Assembly: GCA_963818775.1 (NCBI GenBank)
Contig: CAWFUF010000003.1
Span: 62,001 to 126,000, forward strand
Direction of reading: 5' to 3'
Origin: JAMXLO01 sp963818775
Lineage (GTDB): Bacteria > Pseudomonadota > Alphaproteobacteria > Acetobacterales > Acetobacteraceae
DNA length: 64,000 nucleotides
Every line of letters begins with the position of its first letter. Position 1 is the first letter of the stretch. A model generated the notes under the pieces. It was not told where the DNA came from and did no database searches. It was given only the letters and a program-made list of their open reading frames with translations. The position numbers and the translations under genes were made by a program. Shown here in pieces: positions 44,521 to 52,633 of the stretch.

Positions 44521-44760
44521 ATGGCCCGGGCGATCAGCAAACCGGCTTCGAAATCGAAGGCGAAAGCAGGCAGAACAGGAGCGAAGAAACCGGCGGCGTG
44601 GACCAACCTGAAGGTCGCCTGGCCGCAGCCGAAGCAGGCGATCTCGTTGCGCATCGATCAGGATATACTCGATTGGTTTCGCGATGGCGGTCCCGGTTAT
44701 CAGACCCGCATGAACGCCGTGCTGCGTGCATTCGTGAATGCCCAGCAGGGCAAGCGCTGA
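44521..44760 (+). CDS. BrnA-type antitoxin, orphan
   Basis: The 79-residue product is a BrnA-family (type II antitoxin) protein. It has a basic, Lys/Ala-rich N-terminal tail, then the ribbon-helix-helix part ISLRIDQDILDWFRDGGPGY and QTRMNAVLRAFVNAQQ. BrnA neutralises the BrnT ribonuclease and represses its own operon. No brnT is seen in the 160 bases upstream or nearby. GGGGAGAAAAC before the ATG sets the start. It may be a stand-alone regulator or the remains of a toxin-antitoxin pair. Confidence 0.78.
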   Translation: MARAISKPASKSKAKAGRTGAKKPAAWTNLKVAWPQPKQAISLRIDQDILDWFRDGGPGYQTRMNAVLRAFVNAQQGKR

Positions 44761-44944
44761 CAGCGCTTACCGCCGTAGACCCTGGCGGTTCCGCCGCTTT
44801 GTGACATAGGGGCCGAAACTAACTGCGGCGCGTGCTGGTAGTGCCTGGCGGAGTTGCAGCGCGGCCTGATCACCCGGACAGTTGCAAGGCCGCGCGCGTG
44901 TCGTCGACGATTTTCCACGGCTGACGCCATAGTCAAACCACAGG

Positions 44945-45139
44945 TCAGGCGGCGGGCTCGCGGCGGATTGCAATAGGTGTCTGCACTCTACCGGCCCTGA
45001 GATCGTCGATGATGCGGCAGGTCAGGCACTTTGCGGTGTCTTCGCCGTCGGCGACCTGGAAGCGACAGCCGCATCCACAGGAACGGGATGTGAGAATCGA
45101 GAGCGTATGCTTGCGACGATCGATCAAATCGAAAGGCAT
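44945..45139 (-). CDS. Small Cys-rich hypothetical protein
   Basis: The 64-residue product carries SCGCGCRFQV and CLTCRIIDDL, together a possible small zinc-binding site. The family is not known. AAAGGAGG lies 5 bases before the ATG, a near-ideal ribosome site that supports translation. It is 39 bases downstream of the DUF1150 gene on the same strand, so the two are probably cotranscribed. Confidence 0.6.
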   Translation of the reverse strand: MPFDLIDRRKHTLSILTSRSCGCGCRFQVADGEDTAKCLTCRIIDDLRAGRVQTPIAIRREPAA

Positions 45140-45178
45140 CTCAGCCTCCTTTTGCGGGCCGTGACGTTAACTCAAGCT

Positions 45179-45409
45179 TCAATGGACAGCGGCGAAACTG
45201 AGGCCGTTCGCGTCGACCCTCTCAACCGCTTCCTCAATGGTGTCGAATGCCATGAGGGTTGCCCCATTGGCGCCGTAAAGGATGAAGGTCTGCTTGCCGC
45301 CACGCATGGCCGCCTTCAGGTAGACCACATGGCGTCCACCGAGTTGTAGCAACTGCTCTGCAGTCATCTGGCGAAGCGTGTCGGTGCCGCTGTCGGTGAT
45401 TACTTGCAT
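45179..45409 (-). CDS. DUF1150 family protein
   Basis: The 76-residue DUF1150 protein has MTAEQLLQLGGRHVVYLKA, FILYGANGATLMAFD and the terminal VSVH-like AAVH. The family is typical of alphaproteobacteria, often beside small heat-shock proteins, and its function is unknown. AAAAAGG upstream of the ATG serves as ribosome site. It is followed by the Cys-rich small protein. Confidence 0.8.
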   Translation of the reverse strand: MQVITDSGTDTLRQMTAEQLLQLGGRHVVYLKAAMRGGKQTFILYGANGATLMAFDTIEEAVERVDANGLSFAAVH

Positions 45410-45661
45410 GGCTGGCGACCTTTTTTGGCGGTGTCCAATGAAACTGCCATTTTGGCGTCAGCCTCCCCATCAGCGCGTAGGTGGCTTGGAGAGATTCCGC
45501 GTGGTTTCGGGCCAGCGGTAAGGTGCAGTTTCCCCCACAATCGTTGATATATGACGAAGGACCGTCTTGGCATTGGCCATCGACACGACAATCTTGCGAG
45601 CCCCGCGAGGAAAAGCTCCGCTGGGCCGATCAGGGCGGGCAGGCTGGCGACGTCGAAGAGG

Positions 45662-46039
45662 TCAACCTTGGATTGCTACACAACCGGCGTCGCCGGTGGT
45701 CCACCCTTCTCCCACGTTGAACGTCGCATCCCATAACGCGATGCGGCCGTCGCGTACGACCCAGATTTCCGTGCCGCGGCCGAGCATCGGCTTGCCGGTC
45801 TGGGCATCCTGCCAGCTCGCGTCCCAGGTGTTCGCCAACGTGTCGCCCATCAAGCAGTGCAGCGTCTTGGTCAGCCGGTAGCCCTGCGTCCTGGCGAAGC
45901 GGGCACGCAGAAAGCGCATGATCGCGTCGCGGCCGCGCATCTCAGGGAAGTCGGCGAAGCGGGCGACGGCGTCCTCGGTAAAGCCCTGTTCGATCGCTGC
46001 GAGGTTGAAGGCGAGCAGGACTTGCGGCGTGTCGCTCAT
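45662..46039 (-). pseudogene. NTF2-like (SnoaL/DUF1348) gene fused to istB start
   Basis: The body of this 125-residue frame is an NTF2-like domain (FTEDAVARFADFPEMRGRDA, FLRARFARTQGYRLTKTL, GRGTEIWVVRDGRIALWDAT). Its first ten residues, MSDTPQVLLA, are instead the N-terminus typical of the IS21 helper IstB, and the ATG overlaps the istA stop exactly as istB does. The family's own first about 25-30 residues are missing. I infer that a deletion joined istB codon 10 in frame to the truncated NTF2-like gene. It may still be translated through istA coupling. Confidence 0.75.
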
Positions 46040-47541
46040 GACGCTGCCCCGCTGAGCAGGTCCAGATAGGTCCGTGCCGAGGTGATCGCCACGCTGGCGC
46101 GCGGCAGGTAGGGATACACCGTCATGTCGAGCCTGGCCGGCCGCCGCTCGATCCGGCACAGTACCAGATGCTTCACAGCGTCGCAGCCGATCACCCCGCG
46201 ATCGATTGCCTCTCTGACGCCGGTCGCAACATCCTCGATCGCGAACACTTCCAGCAAGCGCAGCACTTGCACGAACTCGCGCTTGCCTTGCTTGCCCATG
46301 CGCGCCTCGAGTAGGCGGCGGAGGATGGTGAACGCCTCGGGCAGGGTCCAACCGGCCAACGGCGCGGCCTGGTCGAGCGCGCCGGTCTTGTGCTCGAGCA
46401 GCGCCAGGTAATGCAACGGATCAAACACGAAGTCTTCCCGTTCGTACGAGCGCCCGTGCCGGGCGATGGTCTCGGCGCCGCAGGAGATCTCCACTGTGTC
46501 GACGTAACCGCGGACCAGAACCTCGCGATGGCCGTAGGAGGTCGGCACCGAGTAGTCGGTGCCGTGGTAGCGTACCAACGACAGCGAACTGACCCGGCCC
46601 GTCCGCTTCTCGCACGCGTCATAGGGCGACGCAGGCAGGTCGTGAAAGCACGCCTGGTCCCGCGCGAGCCGCGCGCCGATCGTCGCCTCGTGGCCGCGCA
46701 GCCGATCGCCAAGACGGCGTCGGCAATCTGCCAGCAGTTGCTCGTTCAAGGCAGCAAAGCTGGTGGCATGTGGCAACGGCACCAGATAGTTTCGCCGGAT
46801 CAATCCGACCAGACCCTCAACCTTGCCTTTGTCGTTGCCCTTACCCGGGCGACCAAACCGATCGGCGAACAGGTAATGCGACTGCAGCTCGCTGAACACG
46901 CGCGTCCGTCGCCCTGTGCCATCGCCCAGAATGCGCGCCACCGCCAGTTTGGTGTTGTCGTACAGAATCGACGCGGGCACGCCACCGAAGAACGCGAACG
47001 CCGCAACATGCCCGGCGCAGAACGCCTCCGTCGTCTCCGCTGGATAGGCCTGCACAAACCCGGCATCGCTGTGCGGCAGGTCCATCGCAAAGAAGTGGAT
47101 CTTCCGCTCTATCCCGCCGATCACCGCCAGCGCTTCGCCGAAGTCCACCTGTGCGTGCCCGGGATCATGCCGCAGTGGAACGAACACCTCACGCTGTCGC
47201 TGTCGCTGTCGCTGTGACAGCACGTAGTCCTTCACTATGGTCAGGCCGCCGAAGTAGCCATGTTCGTCGCGCAGACGCTCGAAGATCCGCTTCGACGTGT
47301 GTCGCTGCTTCACCGGCCGTCCTTCGTCCTCTGTCAGGATCCCCTCAATCACCCCGACGAACGGATCCAGCTTCGGGCGCGCCGGCGGCCGGTTCCGCCG
47401 GTAGCCCGGCGGCACGGAAAACGACAGCATCTTCGCCACCGTGCGGGGGTCAATGCCAAAGCGGCGCGCCGCCTCCCGGCGACTGATCCCCTCAATCCGT
47501 ACCGCGTAGCGGACCCTCGCATAAAGCTCCACCAGCTTCAT
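46036..47541 (-). CDS. istA: IS21-family transposase IstA
   Basis: The 501-residue IstA transposase starts MKLVELYARVRYAVRIEGIS with an N-terminal helix-turn-helix (RREAARRFGIDPRTVAKML). The DDE core lies in FGEALAVIGGIERKIHFFAM, ILYDNTKLAVARIL and NDKGKVEGLVGLIRR. A C-terminal Mu-type domain ends SARTYLDLLSG, the normal IstA end. The ATG at 47541 has GGGGCTGGGGG upstream. IstA needs IstB to transpose, and istB is missing here. Confidence 0.9.
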   Translation of the reverse strand: MKLVELYARVRYAVRIEGISRREAARRFGIDPRTVAKMLSFSVPPGYRRNRPPARPKLDPFVGVIEGILTEDEGRPVKQRHTSKRIFERLRDEHGYFGGLTIVKDYVLSQRQRQRQREVFVPLRHDPGHAQVDFGEALAVIGGIERKIHFFAMDLPHSDAGFVQAYPAETTEAFCAGHVAAFAFFGGVPASILYDNTKLAVARILGDGTGRRTRVFSELQSHYLFADRFGRPGKGNDKGKVEGLVGLIRRNYLVPLPHATSFAALNEQLLADCRRRLGDRLRGHEATIGARLARDQACFHDLPASPYDACEKRTGRVSSLSLVRYHGTDYSVPTSYGHREVLVRGYVDTVEISCGAETIARHGRSYEREDFVFDPLHYLALLEHKTGALDQAAPLAGWTLPEAFTILRRLLEARMGKQGKREFVQVLRLLEVFAIEDVATGVREAIDRGVIGCDAVKHLVLCRIERRPARLDMTVYPYLPRASVAITSARTYLDLLSGAAS

Positions 47542-47762
47542 CCCCCAGCCCCTTGCACTCAATGCAAAGAGCTTCCTGCCGATGCAATTTTACTCCGGCG
47601 CAACCGCACAGCCAGTCGCTTCAGTGAGGGATTTTGTCTCCGGCGGGTACAACAGGCTTGACGAACGCCAAGGAGAAGTGAGACGAAATCAACCGTCAGT
47701 CGCATCGCCCCGCTGCAGCGGCATGTCGCTCGTCTCGGCCCATTAGCTGACGGCGGGCGCGT

Positions 47763-47823
47763 GTTCATGATCACCGGATTCGGTGTTCATGATGGAACGG
47801 TTTGACCGTTCATGATCACCGGA
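47763..47823. repeat. Repeated motifs at outer end of IS21 element
   Basis: GTTCATGATCACCGGA occurs exactly twice (47763-47778 and 47808-47823). A partial third copy, GTTCATGATGGAACG, lies between them. Repeats of this kind at the ends of IS21-family elements are the transposase binding sites. Confidence 0.8.
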
Positions 47824-47828
47824 ATGCG

Positions 47829-47933
47829 CAAGCAGACGACCTGGCGCGTGACGCCGCCGAAAAAGGTCAGGGCATTGACGTGACAGCCGATCCAATCCGC
47901 TAGGCCCTGCGACCAGCGTGCTTCGCCGTATGT
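47829..47933 (-). pseudogene. Fragment of an older IS21-type istA
   Basis: The minus-strand reading TYGEARWSQGLADWIGCHVN followed by ALTFFGGVTRQVVC is a central segment of IstA-like transposases, different in sequence from the intact istA. It breaks off exactly where the outer end of the newer element begins, so the newer element inserted into it. On its other side it fades out near 47933. Confidence 0.65.
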
Positions 47934-48320
47934 GAGGCGAATGAGCGTGCGCCTCGCGAAATCATCCTGGATCTGGACAACACCGACATCCCGCTGCGCG
48001 GCGAATTTCAGTTCGATTTCCCGCGGCGAGCTCACAGCTAGATCTGCCGATTAAGGTTGGGCGCTTGAACCTGGGCACCCAGAGGCGCCCCCATCATCGT
48101 CCACCACTTCAAGACGCTCCGGCAAGGCGAAGCGAGAACATCCTGCACCCCATTTAGGGTCGTTCTGGAAGGCACGTTCTAGGGACGTGATCTGGCTAGG
48201 TCTCGCAAGAACAAACGTGCTCCGGCAAAGTTTCATCTACGTCGATCACACCGCGAAAGTCTGTCACGCTCCGACGCGTGACTTGTGGGATATTCTTCGT
48301 CCCTCGAACGGGCACGCACT
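47934..48320. other. IS-flanking non-coding region
   Basis: These 387 bases lie between the transposase fragment and the acyl-CoA synthetase gene. Only short open frames with no recognisable protein character were seen. The region is probably decayed mobile-element or intergenic DNA, and it marks the downstream end of the large aromatic operon. Confidence 0.4.
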
Positions 48321-49967
48321 CTAACCTTCCCGTCCGCTGGCCCTTTCGCGCAGCGTGAACTTTTGGATCTTTCCGGTGGCTGTCTTCGGCAATTCACCGA
48401 AGACTACGCGCTTTGGTACCTTGAACCGTGCCATCGACTGTCGACAGAACTGAACGATCTCGGCCTCGGTGATCTCGTCATACCCGGGCTTCAATTCCAG
48501 GAACGCGCAAGGCGTTTCGCCCCAGGTTGGATCTGGCTGGGCCACCACCGCTGCCGACAGGACCGCAGGATGCCGAGAAAGCACCTCTTCCACTTCCAGC
48601 GTGGAAATGTTTTCGCCACCCGAGATGATGATATCTTTTGACCGGTCCTTGATCTCGATGTAGCCGTCCGGGTGCCAGACCGCCAGATCACCCGACAGAC
48701 ACCAGTCACCAACCAGCGTCTTGCCCGTCGACTCAGGGTTGGCGAGATAGCCCTTCATGACCGTATTGCCCCGCATCATCAGCTCACCCATCGTATTGCC
48801 ATCTTGCGGGACGGGAATCATCGTCGTCGGGTCAGCGACCATCAGTCCGGCGAGTGTTGGATAAGCCACCCCCTGGCGGGCCATGTTTGCGTAGCGCTGC
48901 TCGACGGGAAGTTCGCTCCATTCCGGTTGGGGAACGCACGAGGTCGCCGGTCCGTAGGTCTCGGTGGCACCGTAGAGATGGGTGACGCGGAAGCCGATCT
49001 CTTCCATGGCACGCAGCACGGACGACGGAGGCGCAGCACCACCGGTGGCGCAGTTGACTGTATGGGTAAATACCACACGCTGTGAATCCGGGGCCTGCGC
49101 GATCATGTTAAGTACAATCGGTGCACCGCAGAGATGGGTGATGCGGTGCTGTGCGATGAGCTGGAAGATCATCGCCGTGTCGACCTTGCGCAGGCAGATC
49201 TGCGTGCCGCCCACCGCGACGACCGCCCAAGGGTAGGACCAGCCACTGCAATGGAACATTGGCAGCGTCCACAGATAGACGCTGTCGGAGCTCAGACTGA
49301 ACATCAGCGCGTTGCTGAGGGCCTGAAGGTACGCACCACGATGGCTGTAGACGGCGCCTTTCGGATCTCCGGTCGTGCCGGACGTATAGAGCAGGCAGAT
49401 TGATTGCCACTCGTCATCGGGCTCGCGCAGTGCGAACTCTGGATCACCTCCATGCAGCAGAGCTTCGTAGGTGATATCGCCGATACCTGGTGCATCCGGC
49501 AGGCTGGGATTCTCGATCTCCACCACCAACACATCATGGTTGAGCTGCGTGCGAACAATGCCCATCAGCGCGGCGAACTCACGGTCGACAATCAGCACCT
49601 TGGCACGCCCGTGATTGAGCGAGAACGCGATGGTCGCTGCGTCCAACCGTGTATTCAGCGGATTGAGCACGGCGCCCAGCATCGGTACCGCGAAATGCGC
49701 CTCGATCATCTCTGGAACGTTGGAGGCGAGGATGGCGACAGTATCAAGGCGTCTGACGCCGCGATCCGCCAGCGCCGCCGCCAGCCGCGCACAGCGTTCA
49801 CGGAGCTGGCCATAGGTAAAGCGGCGCTCGCCGTCGATGACCGCGACCTTGTCCCGAAACGACGCCGCGCTTCGCCGCAGGAAGCTGACGGGCGAGAGCG
49901 GGACAAAATTGGCGGGCGTTCGATCCAGGCCGGTCTCGAACAAATGTCCTGTGTCCTGCTGGTCCAT
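48321..49967 (-). CDS. Acyl-CoA synthetase (AMP-forming)
   Basis: This 548-residue ANL-superfamily ligase joins a carboxylic acid to CoA via an acyl-AMP. Motifs are LLYTSGTTGDPKGAVYSHRG (ATP-binding), HLYGATETYGPATSC, the GDLAVWHPDGYIEIKDRSKD hinge and the catalytic Lys in LPKTATGKIQKF. It belongs with medium/long-chain acyl-CoA synthetases. The acid substrate is unknown. In this operon it could activate a ring-cleavage or hydroxyacid product for beta-oxidation or for PHA synthase. GGGAGGAATTG precedes the ATG at 49967. It is the last gene of the cluster. Confidence 0.88.
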   Translation of the reverse strand: MDQQDTGHLFETGLDRTPANFVPLSPVSFLRRSAASFRDKVAVIDGERRFTYGQLRERCARLAAALADRGVRRLDTVAILASNVPEMIEAHFAVPMLGAVLNPLNTRLDAATIAFSLNHGRAKVLIVDREFAALMGIVRTQLNHDVLVVEIENPSLPDAPGIGDITYEALLHGGDPEFALREPDDEWQSICLLYTSGTTGDPKGAVYSHRGAYLQALSNALMFSLSSDSVYLWTLPMFHCSGWSYPWAVVAVGGTQICLRKVDTAMIFQLIAQHRITHLCGAPIVLNMIAQAPDSQRVVFTHTVNCATGGAAPPSSVLRAMEEIGFRVTHLYGATETYGPATSCVPQPEWSELPVEQRYANMARQGVAYPTLAGLMVADPTTMIPVPQDGNTMGELMMRGNTVMKGYLANPESTGKTLVGDWCLSGDLAVWHPDGYIEIKDRSKDIIISGGENISTLEVEEVLSRHPAVLSAAVVAQPDPTWGETPCAFLELKPGYDEITEAEIVQFCRQSMARFKVPKRVVFGELPKTATGKIQKFTLRERASGREG

Positions 49968-50003
49968 CAATTCCTCCCTGTCACTGTCACGAGCGCGGGA
50001 TGG

Positions 50004-50771
50004 TCACAATCCGCTGACCAGGTGGCCGCCATCAACAGCAACGATGCTGCCGGTCATGTACGAACCGGCGTTAGACGCCAGCAAAAGCAGCGGACCTTCG
50101 AGTTCCCGCACCTCGCCCAGGCGGCGCTGCGGGATCCGCCGGATCAGCGCCTTCCCCACGTCGCTGCTGAAGAATGCATCGTTCAACTCGGTCTCGATAT
50201 AGCCGGGCGCGAGGGCGTTGACCCGGATGCCATGACGCGCCCATTCCAACGCAAGCGCCTTGGTCATCTGCACAACACCGGCCTTCGAGATCGCGTAGGG
50301 TGCCACACCGCCGGCGACACGTACACCCAGGATAGAGGCGATGTTGACGATGCTGCCGCGGACACCGTGATGGATCATCCGGCGCGCCGCATGCTGAGCC
50401 GCCACCCACGCGCCTCTGAGGTTGGTATCGACAACGGACGACCAGTCGCTCTCGGTCATATCGAGCGCCGGGCGCGTAACGGTGACGCCTGCATTGTTGA
50501 CCAGGATGGTGACTGGACCAAATCGCGTCTCGGCCGTGGCGAAAGCCTGCTCGACACTGCTCGCATCAGTGACGTCCATACGTACGGCATGTGCCTGGGC
50601 GCCCGTGGCGATGATCGATTCCACCGTCTGCGCCAACTGGGCCTCACGGCGCGCGGCGACGGTAACCTGCGCGCCGGCGTCGGCAAGCACAGATGCGAAG
50701 TGCCGACCCAATCCGCTCGACGCGCCTGTCACCAGTGCGTGCTGCAAGTTCAATCGGAACAGATCGGCCAT
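50004..50771 (-). CDS. SDR family oxidoreductase
   Basis: The product is a 255-residue classical short-chain dehydrogenase: nucleotide loop VTGASSGLGRHFASVLADAG, NNAG in ILVNNAGVTVTRP, catalytic Ser in NIASILGV and YxxxK in PYAISKAGVVQMTKALALEW, and C-terminal MTGSIVAVDGGHLVSG. It looks like a FabG/3-hydroxyacyl-CoA dehydrogenase-type enzyme. Being in an operon with PhaEC, it might supply 3-hydroxyacyl-CoA (PhaB-like). That is an inference, since SDR substrates cannot be read from sequence. ATG at 50771 has GAAGGA 9 bases upstream. Confidence 0.87.
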   Translation of the reverse strand: MADLFRLNLQHALVTGASSGLGRHFASVLADAGAQVTVAARREAQLAQTVESIIATGAQAHAVRMDVTDASSVEQAFATAETRFGPVTILVNNAGVTVTRPALDMTESDWSSVVDTNLRGAWVAAQHAARRMIHHGVRGSIVNIASILGVRVAGGVAPYAISKAGVVQMTKALALEWARHGIRVNALAPGYIETELNDAFFSSDVGKALIRRIPQRRLGEVRELEGPLLLLASNAGSYMTGSIVAVDGGHLVSGL

Positions 50772-50797
50772 CCCACGCATTCCTTCCCGCAGCGGAT

Positions 50798-51238
50798 CTA
50801 CCGAGCCAGCACTTTGTCCCACACCAGGATCGACCGCCCCTCCCGCCCGTCAAGATAGCTCCGGTAGGGCGCGGTCGTAATCGTCAACCTATCGCCATCA
50901 AGTTCGAAGAGGCGGACCTGATCAGTCCCGGTCCAGCCCTGGTTCCAGGAGATATCGATATGGTGCACCACTTTCTTGTCGCCCAATGTGTATGTTCCCG
51001 CATAGGCCACCATCGAACCTAGCAGTTGCACGCCTTCTTCGTCGGTCGGCACCACATCGCGTGGTGTGATGCGGTCGTGACGGATGAAGATTGCGTACAT
51101 CCGGCCATCGGGCGAATAGCCCAGATAACCGTCCGGCGCTGCGCCGAACTGATCGTGCCGTCGTCCGGTGGCAATGTCCTCACGCTCGTAGGAGCGCAGC
51201 TTCCATGTGCCCAGGAGCTTGCTTGCGTCTTGTGTCAA
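50798..51238 (-). CDS. Lipocalin-like domain protein
   Basis: The 146-residue product has the lipocalin-like (lipocalin_5) pattern: KLLGTWKLRSYEREDIATG, GYLGYSPDGRMYAIF, YAGTYTLGDKKVVHHIDIS and WNQGWTGTDQVRLFELDGD. There is no signal peptide, so it is cytoplasmic. Such small barrels often occur in operons for aromatic or hydroxyacid breakdown, and no activity is known. It sits 26-27 bases from both neighbours. Confidence 0.78.
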   Translation of the reverse strand: MTQDASKLLGTWKLRSYEREDIATGRRHDQFGAAPDGYLGYSPDGRMYAIFIRHDRITPRDVVPTDEEGVQLLGSMVAYAGTYTLGDKKVVHHIDISWNQGWTGTDQVRLFELDGDRLTITTAPYRSYLDGREGRSILVWDKVLAR

Positions 51239-51265
51239 CGATGCCTCCTGTTGGGGTCGTGGCGT

Positions 51266-52633
51266 TCAGTCGTCGGATGCAAGCCGTGCCCGGATGCCGT
51301 CAGCGTGATTGAGTGCTGGAGCAACCCACCGCGCCGCCGCCGCAAGCGCCGGATCAAGATCAAACGCGGCCGTCAGATCGACGCCTGCGTCGCGCGCGGT
51401 CGGATTCTGAGCCAGCACGTCAGCCAACGATGCGCCCGTCTGTCGCACCTGCTCGGCCGCATGCTCGACGAGACGATGTGCGGTTTCGCGCCCCACCCGC
51501 GTCCCAAGGCGTGCAGCGGCTGCATCGGCAAACAGCAGGCCGTGGGTCAGATCAATGTTCGCGCGCATCCGGTCGGCATCGACGACCAGGCCCTCCGCCA
51601 GAGTCCGCGCCTCGCGCAAGGCGCCCGACACCAGGCCGAACAGCAACGGCAGAGCGTTCCACTCGGCGTGCCACAATCCAGCCGGGCGCTCGTGCGCTGC
51701 TGCCATCGCCTCGAACAGCGTCGACGCAAGCCCTTTCGCCGCGGCATGAGCGGCCAGTATCACCGTCGCAGCCACCGGATTGCGCTTGTGCGGCATGGCC
51801 GAAGAACCGCCTCGTCCGGCGATGTATGGTTCGGCGACTTCGCCCACTTCTGTCGAAGCGAGATGCACGACATCGGTTGCCATCTTTGCCAGGGCGCCGG
51901 TCACCTCCACCAGCCAAGCCCCGGCCTCCGCGATGCGGGTGCGGTTCGTGTGCCAACAGAGTGGCGTGACACCAAGACCAAGCGTCTGCGCGAAGGCCGC
52001 AAGCACCTTTGGCCCGTCGGCGTCGAGAGAAGCCAGTGTACCGACCGGACCGCCGAGCGAGGCAACAAGTAGCCGGTTGCGGAGTTCGGGCAGACGGTCC
52101 GCGGTATCGGCGACGCCGGTGAGCCAGACGGCGACCTTGTAGCCGAAGCTGACGGGCGCCGCGTGCTGTTGATAGCTGCGTCCCACGCAGGCGGTCGTGC
52201 GATGCTGGTCCGCGAGGCGCGCGAGCCCGACCATGATCGCGCTCAGATCGACAGTGATCAGCATCAGTGCGTCGCGTATGCGCAGCACCAGGGCGGTGTC
52301 GATGATGTCTTGCGTGGTCGCGCCTTTGTGGAAGGACCGCTCCAGTTCTGCAGGCAGCCGCGCCTGCACAGCCTGGACGAACGGTATTGTCGGCACGCCG
52401 GCCACACCGGCACGAACGCCGAGTGCAGCAATGTCGAGTTCCTCGGGACGGATCGCCTCAATCGCGGGAGCCAGGGCCGCCGGCGCAAGACCGAGCTGGC
52501 TCTCGCTGCGCGCAAGGGCTGCTTCGACGGCCAGCATGCTGCCGACCCACTCCGTATCGGAGAAGCAGGCACGCATCGCATCAGTTGCAAACAGCGGACC
52601 GAACAGTTCGGAATCGAGCGGGGAGAAGCTCAT
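51266..52633 (-). CDS. pcaB: 3-Carboxy-cis,cis-muconate cycloisomerase
   Basis: PcaB (455 residues, fumarase/aspartase superfamily) lactonises 3-carboxy-cis,cis-muconate from protocatechuate cleavage. It has the superfamily signature GRGGSSAMPHKRNPVAATV and FHKGATTQDIIDTALVLRIR, with AGLWHAEWNALPLLFGL typical of PcaB. ATG at 52633 overlaps the pcaD stop (ATGA). The next pathway enzyme, carboxymuconolactone decarboxylase (pcaC), was not found in the window. Confidence 0.92.
   Translation of the reverse strand: MSFSPLDSELFGPLFATDAMRACFSDTEWVGSMLAVEAALARSESQLGLAPAALAPAIEAIRPEELDIAALGVRAGVAGVPTIPFVQAVQARLPAELERSFHKGATTQDIIDTALVLRIRDALMLITVDLSAIMVGLARLADQHRTTACVGRSYQQHAAPVSFGYKVAVWLTGVADTADRLPELRNRLLVASLGGPVGTLASLDADGPKVLAAFAQTLGLGVTPLCWHTNRTRIAEAGAWLVEVTGALAKMATDVVHLASTEVGEVAEPYIAGRGGSSAMPHKRNPVAATVILAAHAAAKGLASTLFEAMAAAHERPAGLWHAEWNALPLLFGLVSGALREARTLAEGLVVDADRMRANIDLTHGLLFADAAAARLGTRVGRETAHRLVEHAAEQVRQTGASLADVLAQNPTARDAGVDLTAAFDLDPALAAAARWVAPALNHADGIRARLASDD

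Larger units (their letters stand above)
46010..47828 (-). mobile_element. IS21-family element, istB deleted
   Basis: The element contains a full-length istA and an outer end with repeated transposase-site-like motifs, but istB is cut after about ten codons at 46010. The 47828 boundary is inferred from the break in an older istA fragment. The other terminal repeat is gone, so it should not transpose alone. The ends are approximate. Confidence 0.75.

Noticed and set aside
47787..48035. 82-codon frame as an independent gene
   Set aside because: Its end comes from the IS21 outer repeats and its middle from an old transposase fragment, so it is a chance join.
49404..50858. 484-codon plus-strand frame across the acyl-CoA synthetase and SDR genes
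   Set aside because: It spans two clear genes and their spacer on the other strand and has no recognisable domain.
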